64,000 bases of DNA from Gammaproteobacteria bacterium (GTDB taxonomy: Bacteria; Pseudomonadota; Gammaproteobacteria; UBA6429; Thiohalophilaceae), in the NCBI GenBank assembly GCA_016125505.1, contig WGLP01000003.1:310001-374000 (forward strand). Direction: 5' to 3'. Of this stretch, positions 37,807 through 47,339 are shown piece after piece. Every line of letters begins with the position of its first letter. The first letter of the stretch is position 1. Made by a program: the position numbers and the translations under genes. Below the pieces are notes generated by a model. The model was not told the DNA's origin and did not search any database. It saw only the letters and a list, made by a program, of their open reading frames with translations.

Positions 37807-39822
37807 TTACACCGGCAGTTTAAAGCCTGCTACTGAACGACGCAGTTCGTTGGCCAATTCGGCAAGATTACCGATGGACGCCGCCGTTTCGTTGGTACCT
37901 GCAGACGTCTGCGTGGTGATCTCCTGAATCACGTTCATGGTATCGGAGATATTGTTCGCCGCACTGGCTTGCTGTCTTGCGGAATCTGAAATGTTACGAA
38001 TCAGGTCGGCAAGGTGCTTGGACACGTTTTCGATAGCTTCCAGAGACTGGCCGGCGTTTTGTGCCAGTTGCGCACCCTGTACCACACCCGCGGTACTTTG
38101 TTCCATGGAGGACACCGCCTCTTTGGTGTCCGACTGAATACCTTTTACCAGCGCTTCAATCTGCTTGGTGGCATCGGCGGAACGTTCAGCGAGTCGCTGT
38201 ACTTCGTCGGCAACCACTGCGAAACCGCGGCCCGCTTCACCGGCCATGGCGGCCTGAATCGCGGCGTTCAAGGCGAGAATGTTGGTTTGCTCGGCAATAT
38301 CGTTAATCAATTCCACGATATCACCGATTTCCTGCGAACTTTCACCAAGACGCTTAATCCGCTTTGAGGTTTCCTGAATCTGTTCACGAATGCTGTCCAT
38401 ACCGTGAATAGTGCGCTGCACCGCCTCGTTACCGCGTACGGCAATATCCACCGAGCGGTTGGCTTCGCCGGCGAGTTCCGCCGCGTGATTGGATACCGCC
38501 TCGATAGACACCGCCATCTCGTTGATCGCGGACGAGGCACCGGTAATCTGCTGCGCCTGATGGTCGGAGGCCTCGGCCAGGTGCATGGCGGTCGCCTGCG
38601 ATTGCTGCGCTGCGGACGATACCTGCAAGGTAGTTTCGTTAATGGCCTGTACCAGGTTACGCAGAGCGTCGATGGCGTAGTTGATAGAGTCTGCGATAGC
38701 ACCCGTGATGTCTTCGGTTACCGTCGCCTGCACGGTGAGGTCACCGTCAGCGAGGTCACCCATTTCATCCAGCAGCCGCAGAATAGCTTCCTGGTTACGC
38801 TTGTTGGTCTCTTCCGTGCTGCGCCGCTGCTCCTCGGTTGTTACCAGTGCACGACGCTGTGACAGGAAGTACAGCACGATGATGCTGACGATAAACAGCA
38901 TGGCGATGCCGCCGAGTGCGAATGCGTAGAGCAATTCCTTACGTGAACTGATCACCGTTTCGTAGGCATCACCCACTTTTTCGATCTGGGTCAGGATCTT
39001 GTCGGAATTGCCCAGTACATCTTCGGCAGCACCCGACACCTGGAACATTTCCGGCGAGCGGTCCAGAATGGCGCCGACCTGATTCTTGATCTGATCGAAT
39101 TGCTTCTGCACTTCCAGCAGTTTGGCGCGGGCACTCGGATTTTTAATCTGCTGGATGCGTTTGGCCGGGTTGCCGTTCAACATGGAGTGAATCACCGATC
39201 CGAACAAGGCCGCGTCCCGGCCGAACCGGTCAGCGGCAGTCACCGCACCTTCACCGCCCTCGAGTACGCGGGACACGTTACTGGAAATACGCTGGGTCAA
39301 CATCAACTGGCGTGTGGCGATATAGACCTGATCCGCGGGTGCGCCTTGCTCCGTCATACTGGCAACCACTTCATCGGAAACCGCCAGCAGGGTCGGGATC
39401 TGTTCGTTAATACCGTTAATGTAAGTACGCATCGAGTTCACCACCTCCCGGCGTTGCAGGATGGTATCGATGTTGGCGCTGTATTTTTTCCACATGGCAT
39501 CCAGATCTTTCACGGCCTTGATGCTGCCGGTCTCACGATTCTGATAGTTCAGAATGTCCTGGAATTTGTTCCGCGCCACCTGCAATTCCGGGAATGACTC
39601 CAGGCGACCACGTGCCGCCTGGGATGCCAGCTTCGCCAGCTCCTGGGACAATACTTTTTGTTCACCGAGCTGGCTGATGTAGGTTTTATCTTTAGTAGCC
39701 AGATCGCCGTTTTTGTAGAAGAAGTAGAACATACCGAGCAAAGCCGCTGTCAGCATGATCCCCATGATGAGCGTGACACCGCGTGCGCTGAAGGCTTGTC
39801 CCTCGTTCGTTTTCAATTTCAT
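37807..39822 (-). CDS. pilJ: PilJ, methyl-accepting receptor for pilus signalling
   Basis: This 671-residue inner-membrane receptor has TM1 near residues 16-36 ([17 protein letters not shown]), a periplasmic helical sensor of about 270 residues with PilJ-type repeats, TM2 near 300-320, a HAMP domain and the cytoplasmic signalling coiled coil. The hairpin tip [31 protein letters not shown] (read in parts) is well conserved. It senses pilus tension or surface contact and controls ChpA. Confidence 0.95.
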   Translation of the reverse strand: MKLKTNEGQAFSARGVTLIMGIMLTAALLGMFYFFYKNGDLATKDKTYISQLGEQKVLSQELAKLASQAARGRLESFPELQVARNKFQDILNYQNRETGSIKAVKDLDAMWKKYSANIDTILQRREVVNSMRTYINGINEQIPTLLAVSDEVVASMTEQGAPADQVYIATRQLMLTQRISSNVSRVLEGGEGAVTAADRFGRDAALFGSVIHSMLNGNPAKRIQQIKNPSARAKLLEVQKQFDQIKNQVGAILDRSPEMFQVSGAAEDVLGNSDKILTQIEKVGDAYETVISSRKELLYAFALGGIAMLFIVSIIVLYFLSQRRALVTTEEQRRSTEETNKRNQEAILRLLDEMGDLADGDLTVQATVTEDITGAIADSINYAIDALRNLVQAINETTLQVSSAAQQSQATAMHLAEASDHQAQQITGASSAINEMAVSIEAVSNHAAELAGEANRSVDIAVRGNEAVQRTIHGMDSIREQIQETSKRIKRLGESSQEIGDIVELINDIAEQTNILALNAAIQAAMAGEAGRGFAVVADEVQRLAERSADATKQIEALVKGIQSDTKEAVSSMEQSTAGVVQGAQLAQNAGQSLEAIENVSKHLADLIRNISDSARQQASAANNISDTMNVIQEITTQTSAGTNETAASIGNLAELANELRRSVAGFKLPV

Positions 39823-39908
39823 GTTGTCGCTCCTGATTGCCTGCTGCCTTGAGTCAACGCGCAGGGCGTTGAGTTTATATAGGTAAAATTATTTCCGGCG
39901 GACGAATG

Positions 39909-40466
39909 CTATATCCGCGCGGCCACTTCCAGAAACCGTTTGTTTGTCGCCAGCTTTGTCATGTTGAATACCCCCCATTGTGTGTTCCCCTGTTTGTATC
40001 CGGCGCTGATAAATTCACGATAGGCTTCAGGCAGGCTGGATAAGCCCCCCACGCGTTCTTCATCAAAGAAGTGCCGCATGCCCATAGCTTCATCCACCAG
40101 CAAACCGACAGTCAGATTATCGGAGTGGATCATCAACACCCGGCTGCGCCGGCTTAAGTCCGTAGCGATCCCCTCGATGAACCCTCGCAGATCCATTACC
40201 GGCAGCAAATTCCCGCGCACGTTGGCAATGCCTTTCACCCACGGCTTCGCCTGCGGCACCCGTGTGAGCGAGGGATACACGAGAATCTCACCGATCTCAC
40301 CCAGCGAAGACACCATCAACAGCTCACCGATACGAAAACCGATACCGGACCAGGTCCTTCGCACTTCCACCTGCTGCGGCAGACCCAGCGCCATACCACG
40401 ACTGCGCTGCTCGATCTCCTTGAGCAAGGCGTAGGGTGTGATACTGGTGGCACTCGGATTCATCAT
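39909..40466 (-). CDS. pilI: PilI, CheW-like adaptor
   Basis: This 185-residue CheW-domain protein (FRIGELLMVSSLGEIGEIL, WVKGIANVRGNLLPVMDLRGF) links PilJ to ChpA. It lies 4 bases after pilH and 86 before pilJ in the standard order of the pilus chemosensory operon. Confidence 0.93.
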   Translation of the reverse strand: MMNPSATSITPYALLKEIEQRSRGMALGLPQQVEVRRTWSGIGFRIGELLMVSSLGEIGEILVYPSLTRVPQAKPWVKGIANVRGNLLPVMDLRGFIEGIATDLSRRSRVLMIHSDNLTVGLLVDEAMGMRHFFDEERVGGLSSLPEAYREFISAGYKQGNTQWGVFNMTKLATNKRFLEVAARI

Positions 40467-40470
40467 GCTG

Positions 40471-40830
40471 TTACAACACCGCGCTCACTTTACTCAGAAG
40501 ATCCGCGCTATCGACGGGCTTCGTCACATAATCCTTGGCGCCCTGGCGCAGACCCCAGACACGATCCGTTTCCTGATCCTTCGTGGTCACGATGATGATC
40601 GGAATATGCTGCGTTTCCGGATCTTTGGTCAGCGCACGTGTCGCCTGAAACCCGTTCATACCGGGCATCACCACGTCCATCAAAATGACATCGGGTTTCA
40701 CCGCCTTGGCCTGCTTAATTCCATCTTCGGCATTGTCTGCAGATGAGACGGAATGACCGCCTTTTTCCAGAATGCCCTTCAGGACATGGACTTCGGTAGG
40801 CGAGTCATCAACAATCAAGACTTTTGCCAT
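40471..40830 (-). CDS. pilH: PilH, single-domain response regulator
   Basis: This 119-residue receiver domain has the acidic pocket (LIVDDS), phosphorylation site Asp in VILMDVVMPGMNG, the switch Thr in IIIVTTKD and the Lys in YVTKPVD. PilH is phosphorylated by ChpA and in Pseudomonas opposes or tempers PilG, affecting pilus retraction. Confidence 0.94.
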   Translation of the reverse strand: MAKVLIVDDSPTEVHVLKGILEKGGHSVSSADNAEDGIKQAKAVKPDVILMDVVMPGMNGFQATRALTKDPETQHIPIIIVTTKDQETDRVWGLRQGAKDYVTKPVDSADLLSKVSAVL

Positions 40831-40874
40831 GCTATTTACTCCTCAAGAACAAGTTTTCTTTGCGTAATACATCT

Positions 40875-41264
40875 TCAGGATGCTTTCGCCACATGTTTTT
40901 TGATGGCGCCGAGCAACTCTTCTTTTGTAAAGGGTTTCGTCAAATATTGCTCCGAACCGACGATACGGCCACGCGCCCGATCAAACAGGCCGTCCTTGCT
41001 GGAAAGCATAATGACGGGGGTTGTTTTGAATACCTTGTTGTTTTTGATCAGGGCAGTGGTCTGATAACCGTCGAGACGCGGCATCATGATATCCACGAAA
41101 ATAATATCAGGGCGATGGTCGGCGATTTTGGCCAAGGCCTCAAAACCGTCCGTCGCGGTGATCACTTCACAGCCGACTTTTTTGAGCAAGGTCTCGGCCG
41201 TCCGCCGGATGGTCTTGGAATCATCGATGACCATAACTTTTAGCCCTTGAAATTCATCTTCCAT
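40875..41264 (-). CDS. pilG: PilG, single-domain response regulator
   Basis: This 129-residue receiver domain has VMVIDDSKTIRRTAE, the phospho-Asp in IIFVDIMMPRLDG, and YLTKPFTKEELL. It acts downstream of ChpA to promote pilus extension and, in Pseudomonas, cAMP signalling. The ATG at 41264 is chosen because homologues start there; a GTG six codons earlier is possible. It is the first gene of the operon pilGHIJK-chpABC. Confidence 0.94.
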   Translation of the reverse strand: MEDEFQGLKVMVIDDSKTIRRTAETLLKKVGCEVITATDGFEALAKIADHRPDIIFVDIMMPRLDGYQTTALIKNNKVFKTTPVIMLSSKDGLFDRARGRIVGSEQYLTKPFTKEELLGAIKKHVAKAS

Positions 41265-41319
41265 AACTTTCTCTGCTAACACCGGTGATAACCCTCATAC
41301 GAGTTATGTGTCGGAAATA

Positions 41320-41351
41320 GGATTAGCCGGCGCACAAGCCGGCTGAAATCC
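41320..41351 (-). promoter_or_regulatory. Hairpin in the pilG leader
   Basis: AGCCGGC and GCCGGCT form a perfect 7-bp stem around GCACAA; GGATT/AATCC extends it after a 2-base bulge. It lies about 56 bases before the pilG start, probably in the untranslated leader. No U-run follows on the minus strand. Confidence 0.45.
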
Positions 41352-41425
41352 GTATAAATCCCCCGTTTTTATTGTACTTCCAATCGTTATTTAACATAGT
41401 TTTTAAGAACGATCTATAAGTAGTC

Positions 41426-41441
41426 ATATTCTATAGAATAT
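41426..41441. promoter_or_regulatory. Perfect 16-bp palindrome between pilG and gshA
   Basis: ATATTCTATAGAATAT is perfectly palindromic and stands in the 315-base divergent region (41265-41579) between the pil-chp operon and gshA. Apart from this and the pilG leader hairpin, nothing else was recognised in this gap. It could be an operator for either promoter. Confidence 0.35.
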
Positions 41442-41579
41442 TTTGTCTCTGCGGTCCAGATCGCTGGTCTCGGAAGCATCCTGGAATTGCGCAAAAATCA
41501 GTCACTTAATTACGGAACCTCGTCTCCGCCTCCGCATCTGATAGACTTCATCTAAATCAACCGAAGAACTCTATCCCAC

Positions 41580-42884
41580 ATGTCCACCACAGTCGAACAT
41601 TTACACGCCGTACCGCACCTGACCACCGCGCTGACAGGTCCCCTCTACGAGCTAGAGGCACACCTGTTGGATCATCAGGCCCGAATCGAAACCTGGCTGC
41701 GCAACCAGTGGCTGCAGACCCCGGCACCGTTCTATACCTCGGTCGACCTGCGTAACGCCGGCTTTAAGCTGGCTCCGGTCGACACCAATCTGTTTCCGGC
41801 GGGCTTCAATAACCTCAACCCCGCCTTCGTGCCGCTGTGTATTCAGGCCATGCAATCGGCCATTGAGCGGATATGCCCCGACGCCGCCAAGGTCCTGCTA
41901 GTCCCGGAGAACCACACCCGCAATACCTTCTATATGGAGAATATCGCCACTTTGCGGGATATCATTAGCCGCGCCGGCTTCGCCATACGTATCGGCTCCA
42001 TGCTCCCGGATCTTGAAAATTCCGCACAAATCTCGCTGCCATCAGGGCGGAGTCTGACCCTGGAGCCGCTGCAACGTAAGGGTAATAAGGTATACCTGGA
42101 AAATTACGACCCTTGTGTCGTGCTGCTCAATAACGACCTTTCGAGCGGTATTCCTGACATTTTGAAGAATCTGGAACAACGGATTATCCCGCCCCTGAAC
42201 CTGGGCTGGTCCAGCCGCCTGAAATCAGCGCACTTTTCCCAGTACCGCACCGTTGCGCAGGAATTCGCCAAAATTGTGGAGATCGACCCCTGGCTCATCG
42301 ACCCGCTGTTTCGTAATTGCGGGGAGATCAACTTCATGAAACGTGAGGGGGAAGACTGCCTGCGCAAAAATATCACTCAGCTGTTGTCAGACATTCAGGC
42401 GAAGTACAACGAATACGGTATCCCGGAAAAACCCTTCGTGATGGTGAAGGCGGACGCCGGCACCTACGGCATGGGGATCATGACGGTACACAGTGTCGAT
42501 GAATTGATGGACCTGAATCGCAAACAGCGCACACGCATGTCTGCCAGTAAGGGCGGTCAGGAGGTCACCCGAGTGATCATGCAGGAAGGCGTCTACACCT
42601 TCGAGACCTGGGGTAACCCCCATTCCGTGGCGGAACCGGTGGTCTACATGATCGACCACTTCGTGGTAGGTGGTTTTTATCGCGTCCATACCGAACGCGG
42701 CACCAACGAAAATCTCAACGCACCCGGCATGCATTTCCAGCCGCTCGCCTTTGCCGAACCCTGTAATTGCCCGGATGTAAACAAATCGCCGGACGCCAAT
42801 CCCAATCGTTTCTACGCCTATGGCGTGATTGCGCGGCTGGCAACACTGGCTGCAGCGCGCGAGTACGCACAGAACAAATCCTGA
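41580..42884 (+). CDS. gshA: Glutamate-cysteine ligase, A. ferrooxidans type
   Basis: This 434-residue enzyme catalyses the first step of glutathione synthesis, joining glutamate and cysteine with ATP. It belongs to the family first named from Acidithiobacillus ferrooxidans, recognised by YTSVDLRNAGFKLAPVDTN, VPENHTRNTFY and MVKADAGTYGMGIMTV; it differs from the E. coli GshA. gshB follows after 24 bases, so glutathione is made by one operon. The ATG has only a weak ribosome site. Confidence 0.92.
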   Translation: MSTTVEHLHAVPHLTTALTGPLYELEAHLLDHQARIETWLRNQWLQTPAPFYTSVDLRNAGFKLAPVDTNLFPAGFNNLNPAFVPLCIQAMQSAIERICPDAAKVLLVPENHTRNTFYMENIATLRDIISRAGFAIRIGSMLPDLENSAQISLPSGRSLTLEPLQRKGNKVYLENYDPCVVLLNNDLSSGIPDILKNLEQRIIPPLNLGWSSRLKSAHFSQYRTVAQEFAKIVEIDPWLIDPLFRNCGEINFMKREGEDCLRKNITQLLSDIQAKYNEYGIPEKPFVMVKADAGTYGMGIMTVHSVDELMDLNRKQRTRMSASKGGQEVTRVIMQEGVYTFETWGNPHSVAEPVVYMIDHFVVGGFYRVHTERGTNENLNAPGMHFQPLAFAEPCNCPDVNKSPDANPNRFYAYGVIARLATLAAAREYAQNKS

Positions 42885-42908
42885 TACTTGCTGCCTGCAG
42901 AACGACGC

Positions 42909-43886
42909 ATGTCACGAACCTCAATCAGACTCGGTGTGGTGATGGATCCCATCGGGTCGATCCATTTCAAAAAAGACAGCACCCTGGCCATGTTGCTGGA
43001 GGCGCAGCGACGTGGCTACACCCTGCATTATTTCGAACCCAGGGATCTCTATCTGAACGGTGCCGAGGCACGCGGTGTTGCACGTGACCTGCGTGTCCAA
43101 CTGGATCCGCAACACTGGTACGAACTGGGCGAAGCACAGCACATCGCGCTGTCACAGCTGGACGTGATCCTGATGCGCAAGGACCCGCCGTTCGACATGG
43201 ACTACATCTTTAGCACATATATATTGGAGATGGCGGAACAGGCCGGTGTGCTGGTCGTGAACCGACCCGCATCTCTACGCGACTGGAATGAAAAACTTGC
43301 CGCCCTGCAATTTCCCCAGTGCATCAGTCCCAGTGTGGTGAGTTGCCGTTACGACATTCTCAAGGCGTTCATTGCCGAGCATCGGGACACGATCCTCAAG
43401 CCACTGGACAGCATGGGCGGCGGTTCGATCTTTCGCGTCACCGCCACCGACCCCAATCTCAATGTGATCCTGGAGACCCTGACTCGTCAGCAGCAGCGCC
43501 AGATCATGGCGCAACGATTCATTCCCGAGATCAGCGCCGGCGACAAACGCATCCTGCTCATCAATGGCGTGCCGGTACCCTATGCCCTGGCGCGCATTCC
43601 CGCACAGGGCGAAACGCGCGGCAACCTGGCGGCCGGTGGGCGCGGTGAAGGTGTGGCACTGAGCGAGCGTGATAACTGGATCTGTACGCAGGTCGGTCCG
43701 GAATTGCGCAAACGCGGCCTGTTGTTTGTCGGCCTGGATGTCATCGGCGACTATCTCACTGAAATCAATGTCACCAGCCCGACGTGCATTCGTGAGCTGG
43801 ACAGTATTTACAATCTCAATATCAGCGCCACACTGCTGGACGCCGTCGAGCAACACCTGCATACGAACAATGCGCTTGAACTTTAG
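42909..43886 (+). CDS. gshB: Glutathione synthetase
   Basis: This 325-residue ATP-grasp enzyme adds glycine to gamma-glutamylcysteine. Typical blocks are the N-terminal VMDPIGSIHFKKDST, MRKDPPFDMDYI, LKPLDSMGGGSIFR and INVTSPTCIRELD. The ATG at 42909 is chosen because homologues begin a few residues before the VMDPI motif; a TTG seven codons earlier is possible. Its end overlaps the apbE start by 17 bases. Confidence 0.96.
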   Translation: MSRTSIRLGVVMDPIGSIHFKKDSTLAMLLEAQRRGYTLHYFEPRDLYLNGAEARGVARDLRVQLDPQHWYELGEAQHIALSQLDVILMRKDPPFDMDYIFSTYILEMAEQAGVLVVNRPASLRDWNEKLAALQFPQCISPSVVSCRYDILKAFIAEHRDTILKPLDSMGGGSIFRVTATDPNLNVILETLTRQQQRQIMAQRFIPEISAGDKRILLINGVPVPYALARIPAQGETRGNLAAGGRGEGVALSERDNWICTQVGPELRKRGLLFVGLDVIGDYLTEINVTSPTCIRELDSIYNLNISATLLDAVEQHLHTNNALEL

Positions 43887-44916
43887 ATCTCTAACACCGG
43901 TGTTGTTTGCAGTACTGCTACCCGCCTGTCACGCACATAAACCTGTCGTTGAAACCAAAGAGACCATCAACGCCTTTGGCACCCTGGTGGATGTCACACT
44001 TATCGATGTGCCGGCAGAACGCAAGAAGGCCATCCTCGATCGCGTAAACGAGCAAATCAACTATCTGCACTATGCTTTTCATCCGTGGAATGCCGGTCCG
44101 CTAGGCCGCACCAACCAACTGCTCGCCGCGGCCGCCGAGTTTACCGGCAATCCGTCTGTCATCCCTTTAATCATCAAGGCCCAGCAACTCGCGCATGAAA
44201 GTCATGACCTGTTTAACCCGGCGATAGGCAACCTGGTTTCCTTGTGGGGATTTCATGACGACTTTCCGCCGCAAGGTCCACCGCCCGACGCTGCCGCTAT
44301 CGCCAAGCTCGTCAAACAAAATCCGCGGATGCGCGATCTGACCGTCAAGGGCATTCGTATCGATAACACCAATCCCGCGGTCAGACTGGATCTGAACGCC
44401 ATCGCCAAGGGCTATGCCGTGGATTTTGTGATCAAGACCCTCAAGGAAGAAGGCGTCGACAATGCACTTATCAATATCGGTGGCGACCTCAAGGTGCTGG
44501 GACAACACGGCGATCGTCCCTGGCACATCGGTATCCGCGATCCCCGTGGTGACGACATGATTGCCAGCACCGACGTCCGCGGCGGTGAGGCCATGTTTAC
44601 GTCCAGCGATGCCACCAGCTATTACGATTATCAGGGCAAACGTTATCACCACATCCTCGACCCACGAACCGGTTATCCGGCAAGCCAGACACGCAGCGTA
44701 ACTGTCATCAATAATGATGGCGCACGCGCGGATGCGGCTGCCACCGCCTTGTTCGTTGCCGGCCCCAAGCAATGGGCAAGCATTGCCAAAGACATGGGGA
44801 TCAGTGAAGTCATGCTGATCGATGCGCAGGGCATCATCTACATGACCCCACAAATGCACCGGCGCATGCACCTGGAAAAACCGGTTAAGGACGTACGCAT
44901 CGTACCGCTGTCATGA
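43870..44916 (+). CDS. apbE: ApbE-family FAD:protein FMN transferase, probable lipoprotein
   Basis: This 348-residue protein attaches FMN from FAD to a threonine of target proteins in the periplasm. An N-terminal signal ends in a lipobox (LLPAC, Cys at residue 20). The catalytic core shows LDLNAIAKGYAVD, NIGGDLKVLG and ARADAAATALFV. The ATG at 43870 overlaps gshB by 17 bases and fits the signal peptide; longer frames lack one. Known targets such as RnfG/NqrC or FMN-bind proteins are not encoded in the window. Confidence 0.93.
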   Translation: MRLNFRSLTPVLFAVLLPACHAHKPVVETKETINAFGTLVDVTLIDVPAERKKAILDRVNEQINYLHYAFHPWNAGPLGRTNQLLAAAAEFTGNPSVIPLIIKAQQLAHESHDLFNPAIGNLVSLWGFHDDFPPQGPPPDAAAIAKLVKQNPRMRDLTVKGIRIDNTNPAVRLDLNAIAKGYAVDFVIKTLKEEGVDNALINIGGDLKVLGQHGDRPWHIGIRDPRGDDMIASTDVRGGEAMFTSSDATSYYDYQGKRYHHILDPRTGYPASQTRSVTVINNDGARADAAATALFVAGPKQWASIAKDMGISEVMLIDAQGIIYMTPQMHRRMHLEKPVKDVRIVPLS

Positions 44917-45272
44917 CCCGTGCCGATCGGATTGTTATCGTCTTCTCGCTCATCCTGCTGCCGCTGGTTTACCTCTACACCTGGCAACCCGAGACGCGCG
45001 CCACCGAAGCCCGCATCACCGACGCCGACAGCCATAGCCGCATCATTCGACTCGATCACGATCAAACCCTGCACATCCACGGCAAACTCGGTGACAGCGT
45101 TTTGCAGGTCCACGACGGCAAGATCCGTTTCATACAATCTCCCTGCGCTACCAAATTCTGCATCCACAGCGGCTGGTTGAAATTCGATGGTGATGTCATG
45201 GCGTGTTTGCCGAACGGGGTGTATGTGGAGGTATTCGGTGGTGAGAAGAAATTTGATTCGATCAATTTCTGA
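44913..45272 (+). CDS. NusG domain II-containing small membrane-anchored protein
   Basis: This 119-residue protein has an N-terminal membrane segment (RIVIVFSLILLPLVYLY) and an extracytoplasmic NusG-II domain with the conserved SPCATKFCIHSGWL block and a third Cys in MACLPNGV. This family commonly lies beside ApbE and Gx transporter genes; its role is unknown but probably linked to flavin-dependent electron transfer. It overlaps apbE by an ATGA. Confidence 0.88.
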   Translation: MTRADRIVIVFSLILLPLVYLYTWQPETRATEARITDADSHSRIIRLDHDQTLHIHGKLGDSVLQVHDGKIRFIQSPCATKFCIHSGWLKFDGDVMACLPNGVYVEVFGGEKKFDSINF

Positions 45273-45339
45273 ATTTTATTTTGTGACTCAAAAATATTTT
45301 GTTTGAAACGAGATCAAGTAACTCGTTACGATCAGCCAA

Positions 45340-45867
45340 ATGCAAATCACCCTCCCCACCACGCAAGACGATCACCGCATTGCCTGGCTGACAGCCGCAG
45401 CGGTCATGATCCATATTTTCGAGAGTGCGATCCCGACGTTTTTACCGGGGCTGAAACCGGGGCTGGCGAACATCGTGGTGATTGCGGTACTGGTCATGTA
45501 CGACTGGCGTACCGCCGCCTGGGTGAGTATTTTACGGGTGCTGGTGGGCAGTCTGGTCCTGGGCACGTTTCTGTCGCCGACGTTTCTCATGAGCCTGTCC
45601 GGCGCCCTCGCCAGCGTGACGATCCTGTGGCTTGCCAGCCGTTTACCGGGCAAGGGCTTTAGTGCCATTGGCTACAGCCTGCTGGCGGCGATAGCGCATA
45701 TCAGTGGGCAGTTTGTGTGTGCCTATGTCTTGTTTATTCCCCACGCCGGCCTGTGGCGGCTTTTTCCGATTATGCTGACCATTGCCGTCGTGCTGGGAAT
45801 GATCAACGGTATAATTTGTCAAAGACTCGTGATTCGACTTAAATCCTCAGCATGCAAGCCGTCGTAA
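45340..45867 (+). CDS. Gx transporter family membrane protein
   Basis: This 175-residue protein has five or six membrane segments and the family signature SAIPTFLPGLKPGLANIV with LVGSLVLGTFLSPTFLMSLSGA (read in parts). It belongs to the family once named heptaprenyl diphosphate synthase component I, now thought to be a small ECF-type substrate-binding transporter, perhaps for a flavin or quinone precursor. It lies 67 bases after the NusG-II gene and overlaps the TonB-like gene by 16 bases. Confidence 0.86.
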   Translation: MQITLPTTQDDHRIAWLTAAAVMIHIFESAIPTFLPGLKPGLANIVVIAVLVMYDWRTAAWVSILRVLVGSLVLGTFLSPTFLMSLSGALASVTILWLASRLPGKGFSAIGYSLLAAIAHISGQFVCAYVLFIPHAGLWRLFPIMLTIAVVLGMINGIICQRLVIRLKSSACKPS

Positions 45868-46754
45868 CCCAACATTACAATCGCCATCAGTTTGATCGCC
45901 TGGGGCTGACCATATTTTTTGCCCTCGCGGTGCACGCCATTGTGATCCTCGGCGTCAGTTTCAATGCGGATGACCTGTTCAAGAGCGATGATGCCCCCAC
46001 CATGGAAATCACCCTGGTGTCCTCGCAGTCCAAGGAGGCACCGGACGAAGCCGATTATCTGGCCCAGGCGAACCAGAAAGGCGGCGGTAATGTGGATAAA
46101 AAGGTCCGGCCTACCAGCCCGTTATCCAATCCCGATCCAACCGCGGAAAACGGTCTGGCCCCGGACAGCAAAATGGCCTTTTCACCGCCGAAGCTGAAGA
46201 AAAAAGACGAGGAACGCAAACTGATGACCGCGGAGAAGTCCCCATTCTCCCGCGACAGCAAGGAATTCCAACGCGATATCCCCGTGAGCACCAAGAGCGA
46301 ACAGGCGGCACAGATGTTCGAGCGCAGCCGCGAATTTGCCCGCCTGCATGCGGAAATCCAGGAGATGAAACAGGCCTTTGAGCGCACCCCGCACCATACC
46401 TATGTCACCGGCCTGAACGCCAAGGAATACCGTTTTGCCAGTTATATCGAGGCCTGGCGCGACAAGGTGGAGAAGTTCGGCAGTCTGAATTATCCCGAAG
46501 ACGCCATTCGCAACAATATCAGCGGTAGTCTGTTGCTGGATGTGGGGGTCAATCCTGACGGCAGCATCCAATCCATGAATATCCTGCGCTCCTCCGGCCA
46601 CAAGGTCCTGGATAATGCCGCGACCCAGATCGTCAAAATGGCTGCGCCCTTCCCGCCACTGACCCAGGCGATCTTGAAAGACACGGATATACTACATATC
46701 TCTCTGGTATGGCGTTTCCGGGTCAAACAGGGCCTGACCACCTCCATTAACTAA
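45852..46754 (+). CDS. TonB-family protein, TonB3-like
   Basis: This 300-residue protein has one N-terminal membrane helix (LGLTIFFALAVHAIVILGVSF), a charged periplasmic spacer rich in Lys, Glu and Pro, and a C-terminal TonB domain (GSLLLDVGVNPDGSIQSMNILRSSG). The position between gshB and yqgE is that of P. aeruginosa tonB3, needed there for normal pilus assembly and twitching. No exbB/exbD genes are adjacent. The overlap with the Gx gene suggests translational coupling. Confidence 0.88.
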   Translation: MQAVVTQHYNRHQFDRLGLTIFFALAVHAIVILGVSFNADDLFKSDDAPTMEITLVSSQSKEAPDEADYLAQANQKGGGNVDKKVRPTSPLSNPDPTAENGLAPDSKMAFSPPKLKKKDEERKLMTAEKSPFSRDSKEFQRDIPVSTKSEQAAQMFERSREFARLHAEIQEMKQAFERTPHHTYVTGLNAKEYRFASYIEAWRDKVEKFGSLNYPEDAIRNNISGSLLLDVGVNPDGSIQSMNILRSSGHKVLDNAATQIVKMAAPFPPLTQAILKDTDILHISLVWRFRVKQGLTTSIN

Positions 46755-46775
46755 TTCGTGGCGTACACTTAGACG

Positions 46776-47339
46776 ATGACGAGCAGCGCAAACCTGACTA
46801 ACCAGTTTCTGATTGCCATGCCCTCGCTGGCGGATCCCAACTTCCAGCAGACGGTCACTTATATGTGCGACCACAATGACGAGGGCGCCATGGGTCTGGT
46901 GATCAACCGGCCGTTGGACCTCGAATTCGCCGAATTACTGAGCTTTCTCAAAATCGACGACACCCGCGAACAACACCCGTATATCCCCATTTACCAGGGC
47001 GGGCCGGTGCAGACCGAACGCGGATTTGTCCTGCATGAAGGCATCGGCAAATGGGAAGCAACCATGCCGGTGACCGACAATATCGGTGTCACCTTGTCCC
47101 AGGACATCATCGAGGCCATTGCCCACGGCCAGGGGCCCGCGCGGTTTTTGATCGCCCTGGGCTATGCCGGCTGGGGTGCCGGCCAACTGGAAAGCGAACT
47201 GGCCGCCAATGCCTGGCTCAATGGCAATGCCGACCCGGCCGTCATCTTCGATACCCCCATCGAACAGCGCTGGACAGCCTCCGCGCAACTGCTTGGGGTG
47301 GAACTCAAAAACCTCTCCACGGACGTCGGCCACGCGTGA
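46776..47339 (+). CDS. YqgE/AlgH family protein
   Basis: This 187-residue DUF179 protein has the conserved LTNQFLIAMPSLADPNFQQTV start (read in parts), MGLVINRPL and GYAGWGAGQLE. The biochemical function is unknown. It is nearly always upstream of ruvX; here the stop overlaps the ruvX GTG start (GTGA). Confidence 0.95.
   Translation: MTSSANLTNQFLIAMPSLADPNFQQTVTYMCDHNDEGAMGLVINRPLDLEFAELLSFLKIDDTREQHPYIPIYQGGPVQTERGFVLHEGIGKWEATMPVTDNIGVTLSQDIIEAIAHGQGPARFLIALGYAGWGAGQLESELAANAWLNGNADPAVIFDTPIEQRWTASAQLLGVELKNLSTDVGHA

Noticed and set aside
43669-43869. Upstream extension of the apbE frame inside gshB
   Set aside because: It would bury the lipoprotein signal peptide; the ATG at 43870 gives a proper signal and lipobox.
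47051-47335. Upstream extension of the ruvX frame inside yqgE
   Set aside because: The frame is open by chance; the RuvX fold starts at the GTG that overlaps the yqgE stop.
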